Assembly: GCA_023055425.1 (NCBI GenBank)
Contig: JALGPY010000009.1
Location: 54,994,616 to 55,058,615 of the forward strand
Source of the DNA: Linanthus parryae
Lineage: Eukaryota; Streptophyta; Magnoliopsida; Ericales; Polemoniaceae
DNA length: 64,000 bases
Direction: 5' to 3'
This document shows positions 24,201 to 34,399 of the stretch, piece after piece. Both the position numbers and the translations under genes were made by a program. A model generated the notes under the pieces. The model saw nothing but the letters and a program-made list of their open reading frames with translations. It ran no database searches and was not told where the DNA came from. Positions within the stretch are counted from its first letter, which is position 1. Each line of letters starts with the position of its first letter.

Positions 24201-25520
24201 GAACCTTCAGGTAAATATTTGAGCGATATGCATGTGCTAGACCTGAGAAACTTGAAACAGGATCATGACTGGTTTCTTCGCATCCCAGGTCACGCTCCTT
24301 TTAAAGACTTGCTTAGTGAAAAGACACTAGTAGGACATGGTTCCACGTCCTTAGTGTATGATGAAGATATCTCAATCCCACCTTCGCGTGGAGGTGCTTA
24401 CTCTTAGCTTTAGCAAAGATAGCAAAATAACTTATAGCGCAAGTTACCTCATATCATCGCATTTAATGTTGCAGGTCATGCTGAGGAACCTGTGCTGGAG
24501 CAGAGAAGTCAGCCTTCTGCGTCCTATGTTCCGATTCCGAGCTCCCATACCGAGAAGCCTGTCGCGGCTGCTGAACATGCAAGTGAGCCTGTCGAGGACA
24601 TCATCGAACTTTCCGATGATGCTGAAGCCGATGTTGTGCTGATGGATGAAGATGTCCATACTGGTGCTGAGGAAGCAAGGACAAGTGCTGCTAATGCTTT
24701 CGCATCTGAGAGCGTCCTTCGCCAAGCGACTTCGGCTGTCCCTTCGCCTCCGGCGATGACTGAGCCAGAGGCACCTATTCCTGCGTGGAGCTTTTGGGGC
24801 TCGCAGGTTGGGAATGCAGTCGCAGCTGGTGCGGCCTACACTCTTTCTCCTGACTACGAGAGATTGGAGCTCGCAGCTGATAGGAGAGCTATGGAGCGAG
24901 GACAGTCTTCGACCACCCCGGCAGCGCGCATTCCTTCTCTTCATGAGATTCTGGAAGGAACTGGTAAGCAGAGCTTTACTGTTCGCATTTTGCATTATTT
25001 TCTTGCGAGTTTGACATCACAACTTAGTTTTGACGTCTCTTCAGGTTTGAAGCAAACCGACGTAGACTGGGTGGTTCGAATGCGCCTCACCTACCCCCAA
25101 TCGTTTGTGAGATCTCTGGAGATAGGGCCCTTCGACAGGAGGCTGTTTCTTACTGAAGCCATTTGGATTTTGGAGCAGCTCTCTGCGGCTACGCCTGCGA
25201 CCATTTCTGTCCAGAGTGCTGAATTGCTATGTGGCATGTGCCAAAATCTCCTGACCAAAGTCCAGGGCAGACTGGGTTTCAAATTTCTTATGAACAGAGT
25301 CACGCTGATTCACGCAGCCGTAACTTTGAAACTCGGCCACCAGAATCTCGCAGCTGAGAAGCAGAAGGTGCAGCAGCAAAAGCTAAAGGTTGATGAAGCT
25401 CTGAAGCTCTATCATGAGATGAATGCCAGGTGCGAGCTATTGAAGCAAGAAGTGGAACAAGTAGAGAAGCTGAGCCATCAGTTCGAGCCCCAAGACTCCT
25501 TGATCAAGAATTTGCTTTGA
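21224..25520 (+). pseudogene. Antisense plant-mobile-domain (PMD) gene of the gypsy element, spliced, two nonsense codons
   Basis: Start chosen at 21224 (MAKTRGTRPVKED), after a splice acceptor. The N-terminal ~550 residues fit the plant mobile domain (aminotransferase-like PMD, also in the silencing factors MAIN/MAIL1): APTLEDIQMLYELSP, then CAFLCAWLSRYLIDG, then AVRLALGQRVALGPLVLGTL. A TAA at 22859-22861 interrupts the frame, which resumes at once and runs to a donor at 23105. Exon 2 begins 23182, has a TGA at 23374-23376 and ends at a phase-1 donor at 23660. Exon 3 begins 23737 and restores an aspartate run across the junction. Later exons start near 24476 and 25044. The middle is acidic and E/P-rich. 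The end (KQKVQQQKLKVDEALKLYHE) is a predicted coiled coil. Function in the element is unknown. Confidence 0.83.
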
Positions 25521-26940
25521 CTTTTCAAATTTTGAAAAATAGCAAGAAAATAGCTGAAACATTAATGTAATGTTTGAAACATTAATGTAATTTTGCTAGG
25601 GTTTTTCCCCCCTTTTTTTAACAACAATAATGAATTTGCCCGTTTTGCCCTTTCCCGGGATTTGATAGGATATCTCTGTGCATATCCAATTATGACATCA
25701 GCAATTGATACTCTGCTTGATTTTCGCGCTAATTTCTCGGCAGATAAGCACGCTTTCGTTGGGAAGTCCATCCGAATCATGACCATCCGTCATTTATTAG
25801 GATACGCAACTGAATCGTCGTAGCCTTTAGTAGGGTAATTGATTGTTACCGCTTTTCAAGGCGTAAGTGATTGAACTTACCCTCTTTTCGAATTCTGCTG
25901 ACTCATCTTTGGCAACTGAAGAGTCTCCACAGGGTCTATATAAACCTTGTCTTTGCTATTTGGGTTCTTCATCCCAAAAAATGTGCTTTGCCGTAAGTCC
26001 TTACAACTGCTGGCTTCAACGCTTGTTTTTCGTTAATTCATGGCAACTTCAAGTTGTGAATCCTGAGTTTGCGCTTTGTGCTGTAGAAATAGTTTCCAAG
26101 ATCCGCTTTATGAGGCTTATTGTTCTTTATAACCATCATAAAGGAGATGGAGATGATATCTCATGTGTGTTCGAAGAAATTTCTTCGTATATTATGTTTG
26201 CAGGTCATGTTTCCGGCCGCCTCCCGGCGAGGTGCAGCGCCGAAGTGACCGTGCTACCGTCTCGTAATGAACGGCGGAATTCTCCTCCAGCATCCCTGAA
26301 GGAGGATTTCTTGCCTCTTCGTTCTTGAACTCAGTGGGCTCGCCAATGCCCTTGTCTATCATGACAAGGAATCCATCACCAGAGGAATGACTGCTTCGCC
26401 TGTTCTGCAGGACAGCGTATGTGGGAACAGGAAGTTCCTCCGATGCCTATCTTGATCAGACAGAGGTTTTTGTCACCCCTTGGGGTCTTGGGCGTATCAT
26501 TTCGCAGATCTTGCTGCTAGGGACGTCGTGAATGACAAGCTGATCTCTTCGCAGCAGCATCCCTTTTGCTATAGATCTTTGGCCGTAGATCTGTGTATTG
26601 CATAGCCGGTGTTAGGACCGTTAGGTTCATCCTTTTGCAGTCAGGATTCCCGCGATGTGTTACTTCGTGCTTTTCGAATGTATTGTAAGCCATGTTGGCT
26701 GCGTAGTTAGATTCGAGCTTTTTCGCTTGTAAGCTGCTATCTAGACAGATAAATTGTAAGTCTTTTGACTCATAATGATAAATAGCCTTTTGTATTATCT
26801 GCTGTCTCTTTACAACAAAATACAACTTCGCATGCGTTTCGGCATATTTCGCCTTGCATAATGCTACGTAATGGTTTCGCATTTGCGATCTGTTATATAA
26901 ATTCGCGGATGTTTCACTAGATCGTTTGAGATCATATTTT
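25521..26940. other. Element 3' region between antisense gene and repeat array
   Basis: No recognised protein. On the plus strand a consensus-like TATA box (TCTATATAAACC, about 25934-25945) is followed by a possible donor near 25992 and an acceptor TTTGCAG near 26204, hinting at a second plus-strand transcript. Diverged relatives of the 54-bp repeat appear from about 26730. Confidence 0.45.
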
Positions 26941-27790
26941 CGCAGCTGTGCCATCCTGGCAGATGGGCTTGTGATTGGCCTTTGTGAATCATTTAAGATC
27001 ATCTTCACAATATTGCCATCGTAGTAGATAGTCTTTAGTAGATCAATTAAGATCGTTAAATTGTGCGAGTTGCTATCGTGGCAGATAGGCTTTATTAGAA
27101 GATCAATTGGGATCACTTTTCGCATGAGCTGCTATCGCAACAGATAGGCTTTTAGAAGATCAAATAAGATCATTTTGCGCATGAGTTGCTACCGTAACAG
27201 ATAGGCTTTAGAAGATCAACTAAGATCATTTTTGCGTAGGCTGCTATCGCAACAGATAGGCTTGAAAGATCAATTAAGATCGCATTTGTATGTGTTGCTA
27301 TCGTGACAGATAGGCTTTAGAAGATCAATTAAGATCGCATTTGTATAGGCTGCTATCGTAACAGATAGGCTTTTATGATCAATTAAGATCGCATTTGCAT
27401 AGGCTGCTATCGTTAGAGATAGGCTTAGATGATCGATTAAGATCGCATTTGCATAGGTTGCTATCGTGACAGATAGGCTTAGATGATCAATTAAGATCGC
27501 ATTTGCATAGGCTGCTATCGTGAGAGATAGGCTTAGATGATCAATTAAGATCGCATTTGCATAGGCTGCTATCGTAAGAGATAGGCTTAGATGATCAGTT
27601 AAGATCGCATTTGCATAGGCTGCTATCGTAAGAGATAGGCTTAGATGATCAATTAAGATCGCATTTTCATAGGCTGCTATCGTAAGAGATAGGCTTAGAT
27701 GATCAGTTAAGATCGCATTTGCATGGGCTGCTATCATAACAGATAGGCTTAGATGATCAGTTAAGATCGCATTCGCGGATTGTTATTGTA
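26941..27790. repeat. Tandem array of 54-bp units (about 15 copies)
   Basis: Successive copies of GCTGCTATCG are 54 bp apart (for example 27511 and 27565). Each unit contains GATAGGCTTAGATGATC and AATTAAGATCGCATTTGCAT in order, with two GATC sites. Copies at the 27.3-27.75 kb end are nearly identical; those near 26.95-27.2 kb are diverged. Because 54 is a multiple of 3, the minus strand stays open as an 18-residue periodic peptide, which looks like a consequence of the repeat and not a gene. Confidence 0.93.
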
Positions 27791-28008
27791 GCGGATGACT
27801 CACTGTTAACAGCTATAACAAACTGAAATAAAGTAAAATTGACATGCACAAATACGAAGTTTCTCATTTGGGAGAATTGTCTTATTATAATGCTCTCATA
27901 TGGGAGAGATGGGATTACAATCCTCTCATATGGGAGAGGAGATTGTGTAAATCATAGCCACACAAGACATTAAGCGACGTTATAATAAAACGCATGAAAT
28001 GAGAGAAG
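27791..28008. other. Short 3' spacer after integrase
   Basis: Non-coding. Has three copies of a CTCATTTGGGAGA/CTCATATGGGAGA motif at about 27862-27940. Confidence 0.6.
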
Positions 28009-29418
28009 TCAGGGATAGTACTTCTTAATCCAGCGCATGTTGACTGAACTCGAAGTTGAGGTTGTGCCGTGCAACCTTCGTATGCTGCAGTAGCCACTGT
28101 CAAAGACTTCTGTGACTTCGAAGGGTCCTTCCCAATTGGCTGCGAACTTCGGGTGAGTCGCTTCTCGCATACAGTGATCAGATGCGCGCAAGACCAAGTC
28201 TCCGACTGCGAAATCTCTTCGCTGGACTGTCTTATTGTAGGCGCGAGCAACTCTTTCCTGGTACCGCTTGTTGGTCCTTTTGTCTTGTTCTCGCTTTTCC
28301 TCCAGCAAGACTAAGTCGTGATCGCGTTGATTTTCATAGAGTGCATGGAAGGCCAGCCTTGCCGAATTGACTCTGACCTCCGCAGGTACTACAGCTTCGG
28401 CCCCATAACATAGTAGAAATGGCGAGGCCCCCGTGGGTGTCCTTGGAGAAGTTCGGTAGGCCCACAGAGCTATGCTTAGAGAGTCGGCCCACTTCTTGTG
28501 GTCATCTGCGACCATCTTGCTCAAAATTCTCAACAGCGTTTTGTTGGTCGCTTCGGCTTGTCCATTTCCCTTTGGGTAATAAGGGGTAGAACAAATCTGC
28601 CTGATATTGTACTCCGCTAATTTCGCAGCTACCTGGCGATTAACAAAAGGAGTACCGTTATCTGAAAGAATGGTGTTTGGGATTCCGAACCTGCATATGA
28701 TGCTTTCCTGGATGAAGTTGACCACAGCCAGCGCATTTGCCGTCTTCAGTGGTATTGCTTCCACCCACTTGGTGAATAGCTCAGTCGCGGTGAGAATGAA
28801 ATGGTTCCCGTGCGACGTCGGTCGGATGGGACCGATGAAGTCCAGAGCCCATGTGTGAAATGGCCATGGCGTCCCTAATGCATGTAGATCCACGGCGGGA
28901 GCGTGCACTAGGTTCCCTTTGATTTGGCACTCCTGGCAGCGTCGCACTTTGGTGCGGCAATCGACCTCCATCGTGGGCCAGAAATACCCGATTGAGAGGA
29001 GCTGTCTGCATAATTTCGCACCTCCTTGATGCTCTACCTGATGGGAAAGGTCCATGACTTCTTGTGCTTCTCTGTCGTCTAGACACCGCAGCAAGTTGCC
29101 TTCGTGACCTCTTCGCCAAAGTAGGTTTTCCTGTACCACATATCGAGACGCTTTCCTTTTCAATTTCTCGGCTTGTTTTTTTGATTCGGGCACGGTGCCC
29201 TGGGTGAGGAAATCAAATAGTGGCTTCCTCCAGTCCGTGTCGTCATCAGTCAGGGCGATGAGTAGAGAATCTTTGATTAGTGCGCAACTCTCGCACTTTC
29301 CTTGTATCAGGGCTGCGGCTGTTGACATGTCTGGCCAATGAATGCCATATCTCTGAGCCTTCCTGTAGATTGACACCTCGCTTTCTCCGCAAGCGTGTTG
29401 TTGAATCTTTTCTAACAA
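28009..29418 (-). CDS. Gypsy integrase segment of pol
   Basis: Integrase inserts element cDNA into the host genome. The HHCC zinc region is visible (LSHQVEHQGGAKLCRQLL, then RRCQECQIKG). The catalytic DDE triad is visible as WALDFIGPI, ILSDNGTPF and GNGQAEATNK. The C-terminal part has FAVGDLVLR and WEGPFEV, typical of gypsy integrases, and no chromodomain is seen. It ends KYYP then stop at 28009. It is out of frame with the upstream pol segment because of a shift near 29416, so it is a broken part of one polyprotein, not a separate gene. Confidence 0.92.
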   Translation of the reverse strand: MLEKIQQHACGESEVSIYRKAQRYGIHWPDMSTAAALIQGKCESCALIKDSLLIALTDDDTDWRKPLFDFLTQGTVPESKKQAEKLKRKASRYVVQENLLWRRGHEGNLLRCLDDREAQEVMDLSHQVEHQGGAKLCRQLLSIGYFWPTMEVDCRTKVRRCQECQIKGNLVHAPAVDLHALGTPWPFHTWALDFIGPIRPTSHGNHFILTATELFTKWVEAIPLKTANALAVVNFIQESIICRFGIPNTILSDNGTPFVNRQVAAKLAEYNIRQICSTPYYPKGNGQAEATNKTLLRILSKMVADDHKKWADSLSIALWAYRTSPRTPTGASPFLLCYGAEAVVPAEVRVNSARLAFHALYENQRDHDLVLLEEKREQDKRTNKRYQERVARAYNKTVQRRDFAVGDLVLRASDHCMREATHPKFAANWEGPFEVTEVFDSGYCSIRRLHGTTSTSSSVNMRWIKKYYP

Positions 29419-29735
29419 AGTTGTCCCTCTCGCTCAGAGACGCATCGCATGAGTATTCCGCCAGGACCCTTGTAACAAAGGGTGTTATCATGTATGCAGT
29501 ATCCTTTTGTGAGTGCCCAGCTTTCACTGCTTGTGCCTTCCGCAATAGCTTGCAGGATTGCTTTCCTCCAGAGTGCGTCATCCATGTGTTCGTCGTCGCA
29601 CGCATCCTCTGTCAATGCCGACGACGTTCGCACTTCAATAGAGATCTTTGCGGGGCATTTGTCAGTGCTGACCTTAGATCCCAAGGTTTCCAAGGCGTCC
29701 GCATGTCTGTTGTCTGCTCGGGGCTTGTGCTCTTA
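29412..29735 (-). pseudogene. Pol linker between second RNase H and integrase
   Basis: Same frame as the RT segment but separated from it by an in-frame TAA at about 29733-29735. The text after the stop (EHKPRADNRHADALETLGSK) is the conserved end of the second RNase H. The segment then runs to a stop at 29412, where a 1- or 2-nt indel near 29416-29420 moves pol into the integrase frame. Confidence 0.85.
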
Positions 29736-31616
29736 CTTCACATCGCAGAATTGCTGCATCAGCTTTTGTACTAGGGTGCGGTAAGACAGGAGGTTGATCT
29801 CCTTCAAACCATATTCGCCCGAGGCTTGCTTAGCAATCAGCTTGGAATTTCCCATGACCGTTAAGTTGCTTACTTCCAAAGATTTCGCCGCACGGAGCCC
29901 CGCGATGAGAGCCTCATATTCCGCTTCGTTGTTTGTGACTGCGAAGTTGAGTTTTGCGGACATCTGTAGGACCTCCCCATCTGGTTTGGTCAAGACTATC
30001 CCAATGCCTCCACCTTTCCTTGTGGACGAGCCGTCAAAGTGGAGCGTCCAATAGGGCACGTCGATTGCATAGATCTCAGGGCCTTCGAGCTCTTCCTCGA
30101 TCACGGGCTCGTGGCTGTTATCGGGGAACTGTGCCAACAGATCCGCTACCGCTTGCGACTTGATCGCTCGCGGTCGCACGCATGTGATATCGTATTGAGA
30201 GATGGTCATGTACCATTTCGCCAATCTCCCGCCCGGAGTAGTGTGAGTTAGCAAATATCGTATAGGGTCGCTCTTGGTGACCACTACTACTTTGTGTGAT
30301 GCAAAATAGTGTTTCAACTTCTCTATCACAAAGAATAAGGCAAGGCAATGACGTTCGATGTCTGTGTACCTTGATTCAGCAGGCTGCACGATGCGAGAGA
30401 TGTAATAGATAGGTCTCTCTTGGCCTTCATACTCCTGAGCCAAGAGCGCTCCTATAGATCTCCTTGTTGATGTCAGATATAGCAGAAGCGGTGATCCCAG
30501 TTGAGGTGCGATCATTATTTTTGAGGACGTCAGTAAATCCTTCAGCTTTTCGAATGCGGCTTCGTGCTCTGGGGCCCAGTTGTACGCAGCGTCCTTCTTG
30601 AGGAGAGCACTAAAACAGCAGGTGATTTTTGCAATCGCTGAGATGAATCTTCGCAGATGTGATAGCTTTCCCAAGAATGTTTTCAAGGTACTCTGGTTAT
30701 GGGGTGGTGTCATGCTGGTGATAGCTGATACTTTCGCAGGGTCAGGCTCGATCCCTTGGCGATGAACCACGCATCCCAAGAATTTCCCTGATGTTACCCC
30801 GAATGCGCACTTCATGGGATTCATTTTCAGTTGAAAACATATGCATCTATTGAACACCTTTCGTAGATCTGCAAGGTGGTCTGCTTCGCGCTTGGATTTG
30901 ACCACCAGGTCATCCACATAGAATTCCACTTCTTTATGCATCATGTCGTGAAACAGAGCCATCATGGCCCGCTGATTGGTTGCACCCGCATTTTTGAGAC
31001 CGAATGGCATTACAGTGTAATTGAACACCCCCACCGGAGTGATGAATGCAGTTTTCTGCGCGTCTTCGGGATCCATCTTGATTTGATTGTACCCGCTGAA
31101 GCCGTCCATGAAACTGAACATGCGATGGCCCGCTGTTGCATCGATAAGCAAATCGATGTTGGGCAGTGGGAAATCGTCCTTGGGGCAAAAGCGATTGAGA
31201 TCTCGGAAGTCCACGCAGATGCGGAGCTGTCCGTTCTTTTTCACTACTGGCACGATATTGGCCAGCCATGTGGGATGATGATTCGGCTCTATGAATTTGG
31301 CATCCAGGAGTTTGACAATCTCCTGCTTGATTTTCACGTTAAGCTCCGGCCTGAAGCTCCTTGTACTCTGCTTTACTGGTTTAGACTCCGGGATGATGTC
31401 TAAACGGTGCATGGTGATGCTTGTATCCAGACCTGGCATTTCATCATATTCCCATGCGAACACATCCTTGTATTCAGTTAGGAGTTTTAGTAGTCCTTGC
31501 TCCTCTTCGCTTGTGAGGTCCGCACTAGAAAGACTGGCCTTTTCTTTTCCTCGTTCGGGCTGAGGAACACTTCCTTTAGCTCTTGCTTTTGTGGTCTGGG
31601 CCTGTCTTCCATGCAT
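29736..31616 (-). CDS. Gypsy reverse transcriptase, RNase H and archaeal-type second RNase H
   Basis: RT copies element RNA to DNA. Seen in order: EYKDVFAWEYDEMPGL, RICVDFRDLNRFCPKDDFPL, FSFMDGFSGYNQI, VMPFGLKNAGAT, FYVDD (catalytic), KFLGCVVHRQGIE. A gypsy RNase H region follows (IYYISRIVQPAESRYTDIE, GGRLAKWYMTISQYDI). The second RNase H has LHFDGSSTRKGGGIGIVL and NNEAEYEALIAGLRAA, characteristic of Tat elements. At the third catalytic position GDS is replaced by GNS (codon at 29847-29849). The upstream end, at 31530-31616, overlaps a different frame that carries the gag-pol linker. Confidence 0.92.
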
Positions 31617-31744
31617 TCAGGTGCTTCTTTGAGTTTCTCGTCTGGAGCGCCCTGTGTTGGCTCTTCCGTCAGCGCAATTTGCTCGATTTGATTGATTTGC
31701 CCAGGGATATCCCCATGCCCGCGTGAGGACATCCCCGCGCACCT
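31487..31744 (-). pseudogene. Gag-pol linker region, frame-shifted
   Basis: After the gag-protease stop at 31745 the same frame stays open with acidic linker text (LKEVFLSPNEEKKRPVF) to about 31530. There the conserved sequence moves to the RT frame. Either this is the element's normal stop plus frameshift arrangement or it is decay. Confidence 0.6.
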
Positions 31745-34357
31745 TCATATGCGATAGCATTTCTTCCCATTGGCGTAGAAGCTCTCTATCTCCTTGCCCT
31801 CGGGGTCATGCTTCGCGATTCTCTTCAGAGTATACACGTTCTTTCGATGATATGCGATACGCGGCGCCTCTTCGCGTGTAGGCGGCTTTTCCTTGGTATC
31901 TTCCCTTGTCACCATTACTCCCGCAGGCGACTCGTCCTTGATGTCCTCCCAGAGAGGCAAAGGAATAGGGTTGAATGGTCCAGGTGTTTGCTCGTCCGCC
32001 ATCTCAGTGAACCACACCGCCTCGCTGAGATGTGCTTCGTCCAGGTTGAATGGGTTCGTCGAAGCCGGTATCTCGACTATTCTGTCGTTCCAGATAGCTT
32101 TCATAACCTGGTGAGCCGTTGAAGGGACTGCGTCGAAGCGATGAATCCAGGCTCGACCTATAATCATGTGGTACGTGGTGTTCGCGTCTATGACATAGAA
32201 CTTTGCTGAGCACTTGATTTTGCCAATCTGAACGCCCAGGCGGATCCATCCGATCGTCATTCTAGAGTCGCTTCCGAATCCCATCAGTGGAGATGGACGT
32301 CTGACGATCTTGTGCTCGGGGATCCCTGCTAGCTTCAGTGTGTGGAGCGAAACGACGTTGACCGCTGCTCCTCCATCGACGAACGCTCGTTTGAACTCGA
32401 CACCATTGATGATGGCGGTCACGTACAGAGGTCTTTGGTGGCTCGCATCCGTCTTCTTGTCGCTGGCAGAAAAGGTCATAATCTTTTCTGTAGAGCGGGA
32501 TGCCCTGATGACTTTCCCGTTGGAGACTACGAGGTCCTCCTCGTAGTCCTCCGCTATTCTCAAGATCGCTTTCGTCATATCAGTCCGGCACTTCTCGGAG
32601 AAGTTCATCTCGTCGAAGAATCTGTTGAAACCGTGCGACCCTTTCATCCGGTCGGCACGTTCATCCTCCGTGTCCATGCTGTATTCCTCGTCTTCATGGA
32701 CCTCGGCGACGATGGGTAGACCATCCTCTGCGACTTCTTCCAAGTCAACAATCGAGATCATGGCGACCTCTTTGCCTTTCGGGCCCTGCTCCGCATGAGC
32801 AGGAAGTGGGTTGTTGCGCACGTCCTTTCTGTGATCACTGACGATTAGCTCGCCGTTCTTCATCTTCTGGTCGAATGCAAACCTGAGCTTTTTACATTCC
32901 GCTGTGGGGTGCATGACCTTGCCATGGTATTCGCACCACTTAGGGTCCCTCACCATCTCCTTGGAGGGTGTTTTCTCGAGCGGTGGCAGGACGCCATCCT
33001 TGTGCCACTGTCTGCAGAGGTCGCTTGCTTCCTCTACTAAGCATGGCAGAGGCGGTACATCGAAGTTCGCAACCTTCGCTTGCTTCTGGGGCGAAACTGT
33101 ATTGACCTCAGCTTCGCGTCCCCTCTTGTAGCTAAATCTCCCGATCTTGTAAGTAGTGCCGCTCGAAGGTCGCTCCGGAGCGCTCTTCTTTTTCTGTCTC
33201 TCGACTATAGGCTCGATGTTCTTCGTGCATTCGATTAGCTTTGAAAACATAGGTGTTTGCAAATTGATGAGCATACCTTTGTATTCATCTCGCATGCACT
33301 GCAGGCATATCTCTACGAGCCGGCTTTCGGGCATTGGATCTTTGCACTCCAAGGATTTCGCCCTGAATTTCTTGATGAAAGTGATTCCGTCCTCCTCGCG
33401 CTTCTGATACATCCGCGAGAGATGGATCATCGTCACCTTTTCTTCCATCTGGAAGAACTTGGTATAGAAATTCTGGACCATGTCGTCCCAAGTCTTCACG
33501 GATCCGGCTTCCAATGTTCGGTACCATTTGTATGCTACGTTCCCTAGAGATTTTGGGAACTCTCGCATCAGCAGCTTGGGATCAGCTCCGTACGGACCCA
33601 TGACATCAATGAAACGCATGACATGCTCATGAGCGTTTCCATTGACGTCCTCGAACTTATCCCATTTAGGAGCCTTGTACCCCGCCGGGTTAGGCATGAG
33701 ATAGATCTCTCGTGGAATAGGTGGATCGTTGTCTAACTTCGGGATAATGGTATCCACGAATGACTGATGAGCCAGAATAGTGTCCACGCGCTTCTGCAGA
33801 GACGTCATGCATTCTGTAATGCTCCCCTCGGTAGTTGACGGAGGGGTTGCCGCAGGCGGGGGCGACACATGCGCCGTCGGAGGATTGGGAGCATACTGAC
33901 TACCCGCGTTCCCCCAGATCGCCGTTGGGGGAGGCAAAGGGTACTGCAGAGTTGGGTTAGACGCCAAAGCCGAGGGCTGAGGAGTGCGAGCAGCAAGAGG
34001 CAACATCTGAGCCGTTGACCCTTGAACCGACGGCAGCTGCGTAGTCGCCGGTGGAGTCTGCAGATTGGGGTTGGGAGGTGTGGTTGACGCTCCCAATCCT
34101 GGAGCGGTAGGGGCTCCTCCTCCTTGAGGAAAAGCGGTGGCTAATGAGGGGTTTGGCGCAAGGGTGCCCAGAACGGCCAAGATCCGTTCTAATTGCGCAG
34201 ACTGAGCCTTGAGAGCTTTCGCCTGACTCTGAACAGTGGCGTCCAAAGACTCTAGCGTCGGTGTCTCACCGGGAGTCGTAGGAGTACGGCGGGTCTCGTC
34301 TCCCGAGGGAGCTTCGGTGGACGGCGATCTGTTGCTGACATCATCCTCCTGAGACAT
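31745..34357 (-). CDS. Gypsy gag-protease polyprotein
   Basis: 870 aa from ATG at 34357 (MSQEDDVSN). A longer GTG-initiated reading from 34381 would overlap the PBS. The N-terminal ~200 residues are Pro/Ala/Thr-rich. The gag domain follows (WDDMVQNFYTKFFQMEEKV, MYQKREEDGITFIKKFRAK). A single zinc-knuckle-like CEYHGKVMHPTAEC comes next, the form usual in Tat gags. The aspartic protease has FVDGGAAVNVV at the active site and GRAWIHRFDAVPSTAHQ downstream. The frame is intact across all of this. It forms and matures the virus-like particle. Confidence 0.92.
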   Translation of the reverse strand: MSQEDDVSNRSPSTEAPSGDETRRTPTTPGETPTLESLDATVQSQAKALKAQSAQLERILAVLGTLAPNPSLATAFPQGGGAPTAPGLGASTTPPNPNLQTPPATTQLPSVQGSTAQMLPLAARTPQPSALASNPTLQYPLPPPTAIWGNAGSQYAPNPPTAHVSPPPAATPPSTTEGSITECMTSLQKRVDTILAHQSFVDTIIPKLDNDPPIPREIYLMPNPAGYKAPKWDKFEDVNGNAHEHVMRFIDVMGPYGADPKLLMREFPKSLGNVAYKWYRTLEAGSVKTWDDMVQNFYTKFFQMEEKVTMIHLSRMYQKREEDGITFIKKFRAKSLECKDPMPESRLVEICLQCMRDEYKGMLINLQTPMFSKLIECTKNIEPIVERQKKKSAPERPSSGTTYKIGRFSYKRGREAEVNTVSPQKQAKVANFDVPPLPCLVEEASDLCRQWHKDGVLPPLEKTPSKEMVRDPKWCEYHGKVMHPTAECKKLRFAFDQKMKNGELIVSDHRKDVRNNPLPAHAEQGPKGKEVAMISIVDLEEVAEDGLPIVAEVHEDEEYSMDTEDERADRMKGSHGFNRFFDEMNFSEKCRTDMTKAILRIAEDYEEDLVVSNGKVIRASRSTEKIMTFSASDKKTDASHQRPLYVTAIINGVEFKRAFVDGGAAVNVVSLHTLKLAGIPEHKIVRRPSPLMGFGSDSRMTIGWIRLGVQIGKIKCSAKFYVIDANTTYHMIIGRAWIHRFDAVPSTAHQVMKAIWNDRIVEIPASTNPFNLDEAHLSEAVWFTEMADEQTPGPFNPIPLPLWEDIKDESPAGVMVTREDTKEKPPTREEAPRIAYHRKNVYTLKRIAKHDPEGKEIESFYANGKKCYRI

Positions 34358-34376
34358 GGTTGCTTTTGTTGGTAAG

Positions 34377-34394
34377 TTCACGTCGGGTTCACCA
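34377..34394 (-). promoter_or_regulatory. Putative primer-binding site
   Basis: Five bases inside the 5' LTR the minus strand reads TGGTGAACCCGACGTGAA. Position and the leading TGG fit a PBS. The matching tRNA was not identified. Confidence 0.55.
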
Positions 34395-34399
34395 AAATA

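Noticed and set aside
21224..25520. Host PMD gene captured by chance insertion of an element around it
   Set aside because: The gene lies between integrase and a polypurine tract that touches the 3' LTR, so it belongs to the element.
26517..27125. Minus-strand open frame of 202 codons
   Set aside because: Overlaps the diverged part of the repeat array and shows no domain.
27270..27737. Minus-strand open frame of 155 codons with an 18-residue repeat
   Set aside because: It is the 54-bp tandem array read in the open frame. Period and composition explain it without a protein.
26941..27790. CRISPR-like regular repeat
   Set aside because: Units are contiguous with no unique spacers, in a plant retrotransposon.
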